A DNA stretch of 64,000 nucleotides, from assembly GCA_964030785.1 (NCBI GenBank), contig OZ034968.1, forward strand, positions 47,939,730 to 48,003,729, written 5' to 3'. The translations under genes and the position numbers were made by a program. How positions within the stretch are numbered: position 1 is the first letter of the stretch; every line of letters starts with the position of its first letter. Below are positions 1-10,809 of the stretch, one piece after another. Source of the DNA: Siderastrea siderea (Eukaryota > Cnidaria > Anthozoa > Scleractinia > Rhizangiidae). The notes beneath the pieces are model-generated. The model did not search any database and had not been told where the DNA came from. It saw only the letters and a program-made list of their open reading frames with translations.

Positions 1-2482
1 CGGGGAAAAGATCGAGCTAGGGAGGTTTACAAGCGTGTGAATCCGAACAATGCAAAACAAAATAAACGTGTTTTCAAATAAAAGGGAGGTCTTTGTTTCC
101 TCGGAGATTATTACGTCGGGGGAAATATCTTATCGATTTTCAGGAGCGGCAGAGTTGATTCAAAGGCGGCTTGTAATTGTCAATCCAATTCGCGGAAAAT
201 TGAAATCTTTACCACAGAGCAGATTCGACAGGAAAATTTGAGATAGTTTCTCGATAGTTTCAGTTTGATGCAGTTTACTCCTAGGGTCATCGCATGTTCT
301 TTGGATACAATGCACTTTCAGTAGAAGAGCAAACCGATGTTGCAGGCTTTTCCGTGTTGTTTTCATTGAAAGTATTTAGTCCAGAGATTATGCAAATTTT
401 ACTTCAAATTGACTGACAGCCGTGTCACGCAACGGGCGAGGATTTTCCGCCCGCAGTCGATTCGTGATCAGCAGCTTTTGAAATTCGTGGAAACGAAAAA
501 AGAAAAAGAAAAAACCATCCGGCAAAATCATGTACCGAAAACATTCTGACAACTGCAATGATGCCTTTTTTCCACCAAAGGTGGTTATTTTCCAACCCAG
601 TGAAATGCGAATGTAATCCTCCCAAATATTTACAAGTTCCATATTTTGTCACGTACGTTACTGAGCACACGGCTAAAATTCAGAGCTTTCTTCTCTGGAA
701 AATAAGGAGAGGTTTGCGCTGAAAGAGTTTTAAATATATATTTAAGTTTGGAGACCAAGCGCCAGCTGGCATCGCCTATGAAATTTCTTAGCAAACAGGC
801 TGTGATTTGAGAGTGCATGTGAAGGTTAGCGCAATTGTGAAGGGATGCAATCCTATTATTACGGTAATACAGCTTGATATGAGGCTTACTTTACAGTTTT
901 TCGGACTTAAAAAAAAACACTGTCATTGGATTATCACGAAACCTGCAAGGACACTTTTTACGAGCAAATATGCTTACAGGTTCGAACTCGAAGAAAAAAA
1001 CATGGTGTTATAATACGCACGGCCAGTTCTTTTTTTGGCCCTAAATTATCCGACACGACCGCTTATTCTGAATCTCATGTCGAAACTATAAAAACTGCTG
1101 ACGCTTTCAGAATAATCATCAGATTAAAATATACCGGACTAATTAAGAAATACGTCAAATGAATCAGTAAGCTTATGTCTCGAGCGGCAAATTATGTTGT
1201 GAGCAGGAAAAGTCAAATAGAAATAATTCAGCAGCCTATTGAAACAATATAATTTAAACGGCTTTTAAAAACCCTCAACCGCATTTTTCGACATAAACTG
1301 CAAAACTGAGTACACCACAAACTCAAACTCATTTTGGTGTTTTATTTAAACTAAAACTGAAGTCAATAAAAATGAGCTCATCTCAGTTTGGTATGTCATA
1401 ATCAGCAGGACTGCGCATCCATAAATCAAATGAAACCTCCGCAAATAAGCTCGTTCTTCAAGTCTTGTACTTTAAATAGATCTGTGAGTCTGTGTTGAAC
1501 TGCCATCAGTGATTTGACTTGATCTGTGAACAAATTCTCTCCTTAGCCATGAGAGGATCTCTGGCAGTAAACCTTGGCAATAGATTCGCGTATTGACTAT
1601 TTTCAACGCAAATGGATTTATAAAGCTCCATTCGTGTACATGCTGTATATTCACGGCCGGTTTCTTTGTAGAAATGTATTGGGAATTGACGTGCAGATTT
1701 CCCTTTCAGTCGTCAACTCTTACTCGCTTCAATCCAAATCTTTTAGTGAAGCACATGAAGTTTTCCCACAGAAATGGTGCAGCACATCAATGAGACGACA
1801 GTGATGTAAAAAAAAAATTTTAAAAACAAACGTTCTCACTGTAGTAAAAGTTTCCCAGTCGGATCGATTTTAGCTTCACACGTAAACCTCCAAACTCCCC
1901 GTGGTAATCGGGATGCACCACCAGGATGTACGAAATACGAAATTCAAGGCTCTGAAAACGTTTCTCAAGCCTCGACCAAGTTTGGCAGATTCAGGCGCGT
2001 CCTTAGTGACCAATTACAGAGCGCACTGTCAACATGTGTCAATCAACACGACAGTGATGTGTTCTCGAACGAACTTTTGAGCGCAAATAAATAAACCAAT
2101 CACACGCATTTAAGCTGGCTACAGAAGTTTATTTAGTGACAGGCATCCCGAAAAGGAAGTTCGGCCAGATTTTGCGTTTAAAATTTACAGGTCAATAATA
2201 ATATTTAATTATAATATTTAAAACTTATATAGCAAAAATTAAGATATAAATATGATCAAATGCACTTTACAACTGAGATATTAAAGTGAAAACGGTAAAC
2301 TGTATCTTCTGCGTTTTTTCACTTACCAAATTCTTTTTTTGAATAAAATCGTCGATGTTTCTTCATGCAAAAAAGAAAGCGGATGAATTTCGGGTTAATT
2401 CGCTTCGATTTTGCCAAGCTTAAGTCGCTTTTTTTTGTCGGATGTTCAGAGCAATTGAGCGAATTCCTCTATACAAACACAT
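1..2482 (+). repeat. Left arm of a giant inverted repeat (outer palindromic element)
   Basis: This stretch is repeated in inverted orientation at 6549-8805 and 17262-17366. For example 1-104 is the reverse complement of 17263-17366, and the region near 2100-2190 matches the region near 6752-6840. The two arms differ by substitutions and small indels: the left arm lacks about 14 bp near 141, and it has about 100 bp of AT-rich sequence near 2192-2290 that the right arm lacks. The arm reaches the first base of the window, so its outer end is not seen. No coding potential was recognised; the short open frames here are not conserved as proteins. It is best read as one terminal arm of a long non-autonomous foldback-like element. 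Superfamily unknown. Confidence 0.88.
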
Positions 2483-2659
2483 GAGTTAACTCATTGGAGT
2501 CATTGCCTGTAGCTTTTATTGCATTGTGAAAGGCGCACTTGTATCTGCAGCAGTGATTTTGGTAGTTTTGTGGAAACAACACAACTGTGTAGACTACACC
2601 AGCACGCCACCTTCCCTACGTTTGCAAATGCATGTAGCACATCTTATTCAGCTCTTCAA

Positions 2660-5600
2660 CAATCGTGCATCAGTCTTGTCTGTCTTGTACGAGTAATAAG
2701 CGTGAGTGCACGAATTAGAGCACTCAACACTCGCGCAAAAGGCTTGTCTTTATTGTACGAGTACTAAGAGTGAGTTTACGAAGTGCTCTCAACAATCGCA
2801 CAACAGGCTTGTTGGCATAGCTGTACGAGTAAAAAGGGTGAGTGTACGAAGCGCTCTCAACAAACAACAATCAAGACTGACTGTACTGTACGATTAATAA
2901 GCGTGAGTATACGAAGAGCGCTCAACACTCGAGAAGAAGGCTTGTTTGTATTGTCCGAGTGCTAAGCTTGACTGTACAGACTGCCTAAAAAAAAAAGCCA
3001 TCAAGCTTCACTGTATTGGACGGCTAGTAAGTGTTAGAGTACGAAGGGCACTAAGCAATCGAGGAAGAGGCTTGTCTGTGTTGTAATAATAATAATGACT
3101 TTATTAACGTGTCAAGCAAAAATCTAGCAGAGGGGATTCCCCACTGCTAATAGAGGACACCAAACTTTCTAAAATACAATCTAAAAATACAAAAACGAAC
3201 TAGAAACTACTAAGAGTTAGAATTAAAAACTACTAATGATAATTGTACAAGTAATAGGCGTGAGTGTGCGAAGTGCTCTCAAGAATCACACAACAGGCTT
3301 GTGTGTATTGTACGAGTATTAAGTGTGAGTGTGCGAGGGACTGTCAACAGTCGCACAACAGGCTTGTCTGTATTGTTCGCATACTAGCGGTGAGTCTGCA
3401 AAGTGCTCACAACAGGCTAAGTGTACGAGTAATAAGCGTGAGTGTGCGAAGCACGCTCAACAATCGTGGAACAGGCTTCTGTGTATTGTACGAGTAATAA
3501 CCGCAAGTGTGCGAAGCGTTCTCAACAATTGCACAGCAGGCTTGTCTGTATTGTATGAGTAATAACCGTAAGTGTGCGAAGCGCACTCAACAATCGTGAA
3601 ACAGGCTTGTATGTATTGTACGATTAATAACCGTAAGTGTGCGAAGCGTGCTCAACAATCGTGGAACACGCTTCTGTGTATTGTACGAGTAATAACCGTA
3701 AGTGTGCGAAGCGTTCTCAACAATTGTACAACAGGCTTGTGTGTATTGTACGAGTAATAACCGTAACTGTGCAAAGCGTTCTCAACAATTGTACAACAGG
3801 CTTGTGTGTATTGTACGAGTAATAATCGTAAGTGTGCGAAGCACGCTCAACAATCGTGAAACAGGCTTGTATGTATTGTACAAGTAATAACAGTAAGTGT
3901 GCGAAGCATGCTCAACAATCGTGGAACAGGCTTCTGTGTATTGTACAAGTAATAACCGTAAGTGTGCGAAGCGTTCTCAACAATTGTACAACAGGCTTCT
4001 CTGTAGTATACGAGTAATAACCGTAAGTGTGCAAAGCGCTTTCAACAATTGTACAACAGGCTTGTGTGTATTGTATGAGTAATAACCATACGTCTGCGAA
4101 GCGTGCTCAACAATCGTGGAACAGGCTTGTATGTATTGTACGAGTAATAACAGTAAGTGTGCGAAGCGTGCTCAACAATCGTGGAACAGGCTTGTGTGTA
4201 TTGTACCAGTAATAACCATAAGTGTGCAAAGCGTTCTCAACAATTGTACAACAGGCTTGTATGTATTGTACGAGTAATAACCGTAAATGTGCGAAGCGTG
4301 CTCAACAATCGTGGAACAGGCTTGTATGTATTGTACGAGTAATAACCGTAAGTGTGCAAAGTGTGCTCAACAATCGTGGAACAGGCTTGTGTGTATTGTA
4401 TGAGTAATAACCGTAAGTGTGCGAAGTGCGCTCAACAATCGTGGAACAGGCTTGTATGTATTGTACGAGTAATAACCGTAAGTGTGCGAGGTGTGCTCAA
4501 CAATCGTGGAACAGGCTTGTATGTATTGTACGAGTAATAACCGTAAGTGTGCGAAGTGTGCTCAACAATCGTGGAACAGGCTTGTGTGTATTGTACGAGT
4601 AATAACCGTAACTGTGCGAAGTGTGCTCAACAATCGTGGAACAGGCTTGTGTGTATTGTACTAGTAATAACCGTAAGTGTGCGAAGTGTGCTCAACAATC
4701 GTGGAACAGGCTTGTGTGTATTGTACTAGCAATAACCGTAAGTGTGCGAAGCGTGCTCAACAATCGTGGAACAGGCTTGTGTGTATTGTACTAGTAATAA
4801 CCGTAAGTGTGCAAAGTGTGCTTAACAGCCGTGGAACAGGCTTGTGTGTATTGTACAAGTAATAACCGTAAGTGTGCGAAGTGTACTCAACAATCATGGA
4901 ATAGGCTTGTGTGTATTGTACGAGTAATAACCGTAAGTGTGCGAAGTGTACTCAACAATCATGGAACAGGCCTTTGTGTATTGTACGAGTAATAACCGTA
5001 AGTGTGCGAAGTGTGCCCAACAATCGAACAGGCTTGTGTGTATTGTACTAGTAATAACCGTAAGTGTGCGAAGCGTGCTTAACAGTAGTGGAACACGCTT
5101 GTGTGTTTTGTACGAGTAATAACCGTAAGTGTGCTCAACAATCGTGGAACAGGCTTGTGTGTATTGTACGAGTAATAACCGTAGGTGTGCGAAGTGTACT
5201 CAACAATCGTGGAACAGGCTTGTGTGTATTGCACGAGTAATAACCGTAAGTGTGCAAAGTGTGCTCAACAATCGTGGAACAGGCTTGTATGTATTGTACG
5301 AGTAACAACCGTAAGTGTGCGAAGTGTGCTCAACAATCGTGGAACAGGCTTGTGTGTATTGTATGAGTAATAACCGTAAGTGTGCGAAGCGTGCTCAACA
5401 ATCGTGGAAAAGGCTTTTATGTATTGTACGAATAATAACCGTAAGTGTGCGAAGTGTGCTCAACATTCGTGGAACAGGCTTGTGTGTATTGCACGAGTAA
5501 TAACCGTGAGTGTGCGAAGTGTGCTCAACAATTCTGGAACAGGCTTGTGTGTATTGTACTAGTAATAACCGTAAGTGTGCGAAGCGTGCTTAACAGTAGT

Positions 5601-6480
5601 GGAACACGCTTGTGTGTATTATACGAGTAATAACCGTAAGTGTGCGAAGCGTGCTTAACAGCCGTGGAACAGGCTTGTGTGTATTGTACGAGTAATAACC
5701 GTAAGTGTGCGAAGCGTGCTCAACAATCGTGGAACAGGCTTGTGTGTATTGTACGAGTAATAACCGTAAGTGTGCGAAGTGTGCTCAACAGTAGTGGAAC
5801 ACGCTTGTGTGTATTGTACGAGTAATAACCGTAAGTGTGCGAAGCGTGCTCAACAATTCTACAACAGGCTTGTGTGTATTATACGAGTAATAACCGTAAG
5901 TGTGCGAAGCGTGCTTAACAGCCGTGGAACAGGCTTGTGTGTATTGTACGAGTAAAAACCGTAAGTGTGCGAACTGTTCTCAACAAGTGTACAACAGGCT
6001 TGTGTTTATTGTACGAGTAATAACCGTAAGTGTGCGAGGCGTTCTCAACAATCGTGCAACAGGCTTGTCTGTTTTTACGAGTACTAAACGAAAGTGTCCG
6101 AAGCGTGCTTAACAATCGTGGAACAGGCTTGTATGTAGTGTACGAGTAATAACTGTGAGTGTGCGAAGGTCGCTCAACAACCGTACAACAAACTTGCTCT
6201 TTTTTTACAAGTTATAACCGTGAGTGTGCGAAGCGTGCTCAACAGCCATGGAACAGGCTTGTGTGTATTGTACGAGTAATAACCGTTAGCGTGCGAAGGT
6301 CGCTCAACAATCGCACAACAAGCTTATGTGTATTTACGACAAATAACTGTGAGTGTACAAAGGTCGCTTAATAATGGTGCAACAGGCTTGTGTGTATTGT
6401 ACGAGTTTAAGCGTACGAAGTCTTCTCAACAATCGTACTTAAAGCCTTTTGTGCGATTGTTGAAAGCGTTTCGTACACTT
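2660..6480. repeat. 65-bp minisatellite array at the centre of the palindrome
   Basis: The unit is 65 bp and contains the core GTAATAACCGTAAGTGTGCG followed by a CTCAACAATCGTGGAACAGG block. Copies are near-identical and in strict 65-bp register from about 3570 to 6020, and increasingly diverged at both edges (2690-3080 and 6080-6420), as expected for unequal exchange homogenising the middle. Roughly fifty copies are present. Because 65 is not a multiple of three, overlapping frames of about 61 codons recur every 65 bp; these come from the repeat and are not genes. A short LINE tail interrupts the array at 3086-3242. Confidence 0.95.
3086..3242 (-). mobile_element. LINE 3'-end fragment inserted in the minisatellite
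   Basis: It begins with ATAATAATAATGACTTTATT, the reverse complement of a LINE 3' end that reads AATAAAGT followed by (ATT)n. The same tail, with its ACACGTTAATAAAG motif and a preceding GAGGGGA..CCCCT hairpin, occurs in sense orientation at 29880-29976. The insert interrupts the 65-bp register and is flanked by TTGTA at 3081-3085 and 3243-3247, a probable target-site duplication. It is a 5'-truncated copy of about 157 bp with no coding sequence. Confidence 0.75.
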
Positions 6481-6548
6481 GCGCTTATTACTTGTAAAAT
6501 CAGAAACTCATAAGGACTTTTTCTGGTAAAATACAGCCGAGCCTTAGC

Positions 6549-8805
6549 GTGTGTATAGAGGAATTCGCTTAATCGCTCTGATCATACGAAAAAAGAAAAG
6601 TGACTAATGCTTGGCAAAATCGAAGCGAAATACCCGGAATTGATTCGCTTTCTTTCTTCCTTGAAGAAACACCGACACCGTTTTTTTCAAAACGTTTTTT
6701 CAAAACAGAATTTGGAAAGTGAAAAGACGCAGAAGACACGTTGCCTGTAAATTGTTAAATGCAAAATCTGGCCGAACTACCTTTTCGGGATGCCTGTCAC
6801 TAAATAAACTTCTGTAGCCAGCTTAAATGCGTGTGATTGGTTTATTTATTCGCGCGCAAAAGTTCGTTCGAAAACACATCACTGTCATATTGATTGACAC
6901 ATATTGACAGCGAGCTCTGTAATTGGTCACTAAGGACGCGCCTGAATCTGCCAAACTTGGTCGAGGTTTGAGAAAAGTTTTCAAAGCTTTGAATTTAGTA
7001 TTTCGTTCATCCTGGTGGTGCGTCCCGATTACCACGGGGAGTTTGGAGGTTTACGCGTGAAGTTAAAATCGATCTGACCGGGAAACTTTTACTGCGGTGA
7101 GAATGTTTGTTTTTAAAATTTTTTTTTTACATCACTGTCGTCTCATTGATGTGCTGCAACATTTCGGTGGGAAAACTCCACGTGCTTCACTAAAAGCTTC
7201 GAAATGAAGTGAGTAAGAGTCAGTGAGGGAAATCTCAACGTCAATTCCCAATACATTTCTACAAAGAAACCAGCCATGAATACACAGCATGTACATGAAT
7301 GGAGCTTTATAAATCCATTTGCATTGAAAATAGTCAATCCGCGAATCTATTGTCTAGGTTTACTGCCAGAGATCCTCTCATGGCTAAGGAGAGAATTTGT
7401 TCACAGATCAAGTCAAATCACTGATGGCAGTTCAACACAGCCTCACGGAACTATTTAAAGGGCAAGACTTGAAAAACAAGCTTATTTGCGGAGGTTTCAT
7501 TTGATTTATGGATGCGCAGTCCCGCTGATTATGACATTCCAAACTGAGGTGAGCTCATTTATATCGATTTCAGTTTTAGTTTGAATAAAGCACCAAAATG
7601 AGTTTGAGTTTGTGGTGTACTCAGTTTTGCAGTTTATCTCGAAAAATGCGGTTGAGGATTTTTAAAAGCCGTTTAAATTATATTGTTTTAATAGGCCGCT
7701 AAATTTATATTTGACTTTTCCCGCTCACAATACAATTTGCTGCTCAAGAATAAGCTTACTGATTCATTTGACGTATTTCTTAATTAGTCTGGTATATTTT
7801 AATCTGATGACTATTCTGAAAGCGTCAGCAGTTTTTATAGTTTCAACATGAGATTCAGAATAAGCGGTCATGTCGGATAATTTAGGGCCAAAAAAGAACT
7901 GGGCGTGCGTATTATAACACCATGTTTTTTTTCTTCAAGTTCGAACCTGTAAGCACATTTGCTCGTAAAAAGTGTCCTTGCAGGTTTCGTGATATTCCTG
8001 TGACAGTGTTTTTTTTTAAGTCCGAAAAACTGTAAAGTAAGCCTCACATTGAGCTGTCTTACCGTAATAATAGGATTGCAACCCTTCACAAGCATGCTAA
8101 CCTTCACATGCACTCTCAAATCACAGCCTGGCGCTTGGTCTCCAAACTTAAATATATATCTAAAACTCTTTCAGTGCAAACCTCTCCTTATTTTCCAGAG
8201 AAGAAAGCTCTGAATTTTAGCTGGTGTGCTCAGTAACGTACGTGACAAAATATGGAACTTGTAAATATTTGGGAGGATTACATTTGCATTTTACTGGGTT
8301 GGAAAATAACCACCTTTAAGGAAAAAAGGCATCGTTGCAGTTGTCAGAATGTTTTAGGTACATGATTTTGCTGGATGGTTTTTTTTCTTTTGGTGAAAAC
8401 TCCACGAGTTTCAAAAGCTACTGGTCACGAATCAACTGCGGGCGGAAAATCCTCGCTTGTTGCTAGCACGGCTGTCAGTCAATTCAAGTAAAATTTGCAT
8501 AATCTCTGGACTAAATACTTTCAATGAAAACAACACGGAAAAGCCTGCAACATCGGTTTGCTTTTCTACTGAAAGTGCATTGTATCCAAAGAGCATGCAA
8601 TGACCCTAGGAGTAAACTGCATCAAACTGAAACTATCGAGAAACTATCTCAAATTTTCCTGTCGAATCTGCTCTGTGGTAAAGATTTCAGTTTTCCGCGA
8701 ATTGGATTGACAATTACAAGCTGCCTTTGAATCAACTCTGCCGCTCCTGGTTTGTCACTTTCAAAAATCGATAAGATATTTCCCCCGACGTAATAATCTC
8801 CGAGG
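6549..8805 (-). repeat. Right arm of the giant inverted repeat (inner part)
   Basis: Reverse-complement copy of 2482 back to about 105. The inner boundary is marked by GTGTATAGAGGAATTCGC, the complement of the left-arm sequence near 2465-2482. The arm is cut at 8805 by the transposon that starts at 8806 and resumes at 17268 on the far side. No gene is recognised; the open frames match those of the left arm read backwards and carry indels. Confidence 0.88.
8800..8805. other. Left copy of 6-bp target-site duplication (CCGAGG)
   Basis: CCGAGG directly precedes the element terminus TACGATGGCCC. The same six bases follow the other terminus at 17262-17267. The uninterrupted left arm of the palindrome (near 98-103) contains this site once as CCTCGG, which supports the duplication. 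Confidence 0.85.
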
Positions 8806-9112
8806 TACGATGGCCCACAAGGGACACGCTGCAAACAAAAAAGAAACCACCCAAACAAAAAAGAAAACACGCAAACAAAACAGAAACCACGCAAATAAAA
8901 AAGAAACCACGCAAACAAAAAAGAAAACGCAAACAAAAAAACAGAAACCACGCAAACAAAACATAAACCATGCACACAAAACAGAAACCACGCAAACAAA
9001 ACAGCAACCACGCACACAAAACAGAAACCACGCAAACAAAACAGAAACCACACACACAAAGTAGAAACCACGCAAGCAAAAAAGAAACTCGTTCCCAGAG
9101 CCCTTGCGGATT
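8806..9112 (+). repeat. Left terminal inverted repeat made of about 20-bp tandem units
   Basis: After the unique tip (8806-8832) come tandem units of ACCACGCAAACAAAACAGAA with variants (AAAAAAGAA, CACACAAA). The inner border, the complement of CCGCAAGGGCTCTGGGAAC, is shared with the other terminus. A Lys/Thr/Gln-rich open frame through the array is a by-product of the repeat. Confidence 0.88.
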
Positions 9113-10005
9113 TTTTGTGTTGTTTCGCTGACCAAAGTAATCGCGGTTGGGGAGAGTGTTTCCCGCCAAGCGTTGTGTGGTCGACCATACGAGGCGTGTT
9201 CGATGAAGAGTTTAGAAGATGTTCTGCTCACGCTGTGGGTCAGAATTGATCACTGATGCTAAATTTTGTCACCTCTGTGGGTCGACAAATGGAACAAATG
9301 AAGACAACCCCACTCTTAGTGTGATAGAAGCCGCCCAATCGGCCAAGAAGCGCCCTAGCTCTGTGCTCACTTTTGATGACTACAGAGAGCGTAAAGGACA
9401 AGAACGAAGATCAAGATTTGGGGGAAAGAAACCGAAGAAAGAGAAGAATGAGAAAGTTAACGAAGTCACGATTCAGATCGGCCTGATACGATTGAAAGAT
9501 GGTGAACTGAAGGTGATTCGTGGGTTGACCTTACCGCTGAAAGTTACAGAAACAATAGGTGCTCCCGAGCTACTTCAGAAAGGAAGCGAAAAGATGGTGA
9601 AGTTTAACAAAGATTTAGCGTCTGGTGGGGGTTTTACTTTGCTATATCCAGATAGAACGGAAGTGAAAAAGCTACCTGGAAGCACGGAAGCGTTCACTCT
9701 GAACCGTTACCGAGAAGAATTGGGGAAGCCGTACGCTCGTATAACGTTATACATCTGCAAGACTCTCGCCAACTTGGATTCGATGTTTCTGAAAACATAC
9801 AATAGCGACGATAGTGACACCGAATTGCCTTCTTATGAAGAGGTATGAACATGTTTTAAATTATAGTTCTGAACTTCTTACTCAGTGCCATGGCCCTGGT
9901 TGAGGTATACAATACTGTATTTCTTGTGTGAGGTTGGAAGGGGTGGAGGGGGAAGTTGAGCTGTTTGTTGTGTCTTGGGCTTTTACTTTCCTGATTACCC
10001 GGGGG

Positions 10006-10198
10006 GGGGGGTACTTGACCCATGTTTGGGTATAGGGCTGCCGCTGAAACCCTGACTGTGTTTAGGACAAAAAAAGCCTTAAAATAATACCTATCCTGTG
10101 TAGGACAACACCCTTCATTTTAGGTCCCTGTTTAGGACAAATGACAAAATACACACCCTGTTTAGGACAGTCATATGGCCATATGAGGGAGTACCCCC
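10006..10198. mobile_element. Small MITE in intron 1 of the HECT-type gene
   Basis: It starts GGGGGTACT and ends AGTACCCCC, and the interior has repeated CCTGTTTAGGACA motifs. It lies wholly within the proposed first intron. Similar GGGGGTACTCCC-ended repeats are, as I recall, very common in coral genomes. No target duplication is visible because the left flank is a G run. Confidence 0.55.
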
Positions 10199-10773
10199 TA
10201 AGTTTGTGCCAAAGTGTTTAATTTTCCTTTGCCAAATAATTATTGTGAATCATTGTGAAGGACTTCAATACTTTCATTCTAGAATACTGCAATTTTCAAA
10301 CAAAGTGAGAATCAGCATTATTATTTTATTCATTGCTTCCCAACCACTTGTGTTGGTATATAGCATCAGGGTTTTCAATAGGAATCTGAATAGGTGGCAA
10401 AATTGTAGGAGTAGGTGGAGAATGAACTACTCGCACCGAAGTTGCGAAATTCTAGGGGTGTCCGGGGGTATGCTCCCCCTAAAAATTTTGAAAATTTGGG
10501 ACTCTTAGAATGCATTTCCTGCATTCTGGAGCAAGAATTAGGGTATTTGAACAGAAAAGGAAACACAAATCGCCACTGAAATTACTCAGAATGTAGGGAA
10601 GATTCTTTTGTTTTTCCTGAACAAATCTTGGCCGATCCAAAGCTCGTGTTTTGTGGCGAATGTTTCTCATGTTAGTCGTATGAGGTAATTTCTCAATCAA
10701 ATGGGAGGTGAGTTCATGTGGAATAGCTGGCAGTTTCGCAGCCTTCCGGCCTTTTTGAAAACCCTGTCGCATA

Positions 10774-10774
10774 G

Positions 10775-10809
<35 letters not shown>
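10774..10809. repeat. (ATA)n microsatellite
   Basis: About eleven uninterrupted ATA/AAT units within the first intron of the HECT-type gene, possibly the tail of a degraded retroposon. Confidence 0.9.

Noticed and set aside
388..818. Open frames in the palindrome arm (such as 388-642 and 630-818 on the minus strand)
   Set aside because: The corresponding frames in the other arm (near 8100-8470) are broken or changed by indels and substitutions, which indicates no protein constraint.
978..990. tRNA-like B-box phrase AGGTTCGAACTCG
   Set aside because: No A box or cloverleaf can be built around it, and the phrase belongs to the palindrome arm.
3264..6112. Dozens of overlapping open frames of about 61 codons with Cys-rich, near-identical proteins (MCEVCSTIVEQACVYC type)
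   Set aside because: They recur every 65 bp, each reads three consecutive repeat units, and they are produced by the minisatellite period; no start context, splicing or conservation supports coding.
2660..6480. CRISPR-like array
   Set aside because: The whole 65-bp unit is repeated with no unique spacers, and the context is eukaryotic.
8732..9188. Open frames rich in Phe/Val/Cys or Lys/Thr/Gln across the transposon end (also 16813-17437)
   Set aside because: They are translations of the 20-bp tandem repeat in the terminal inverted repeats and appear in several frames and both strands at once.
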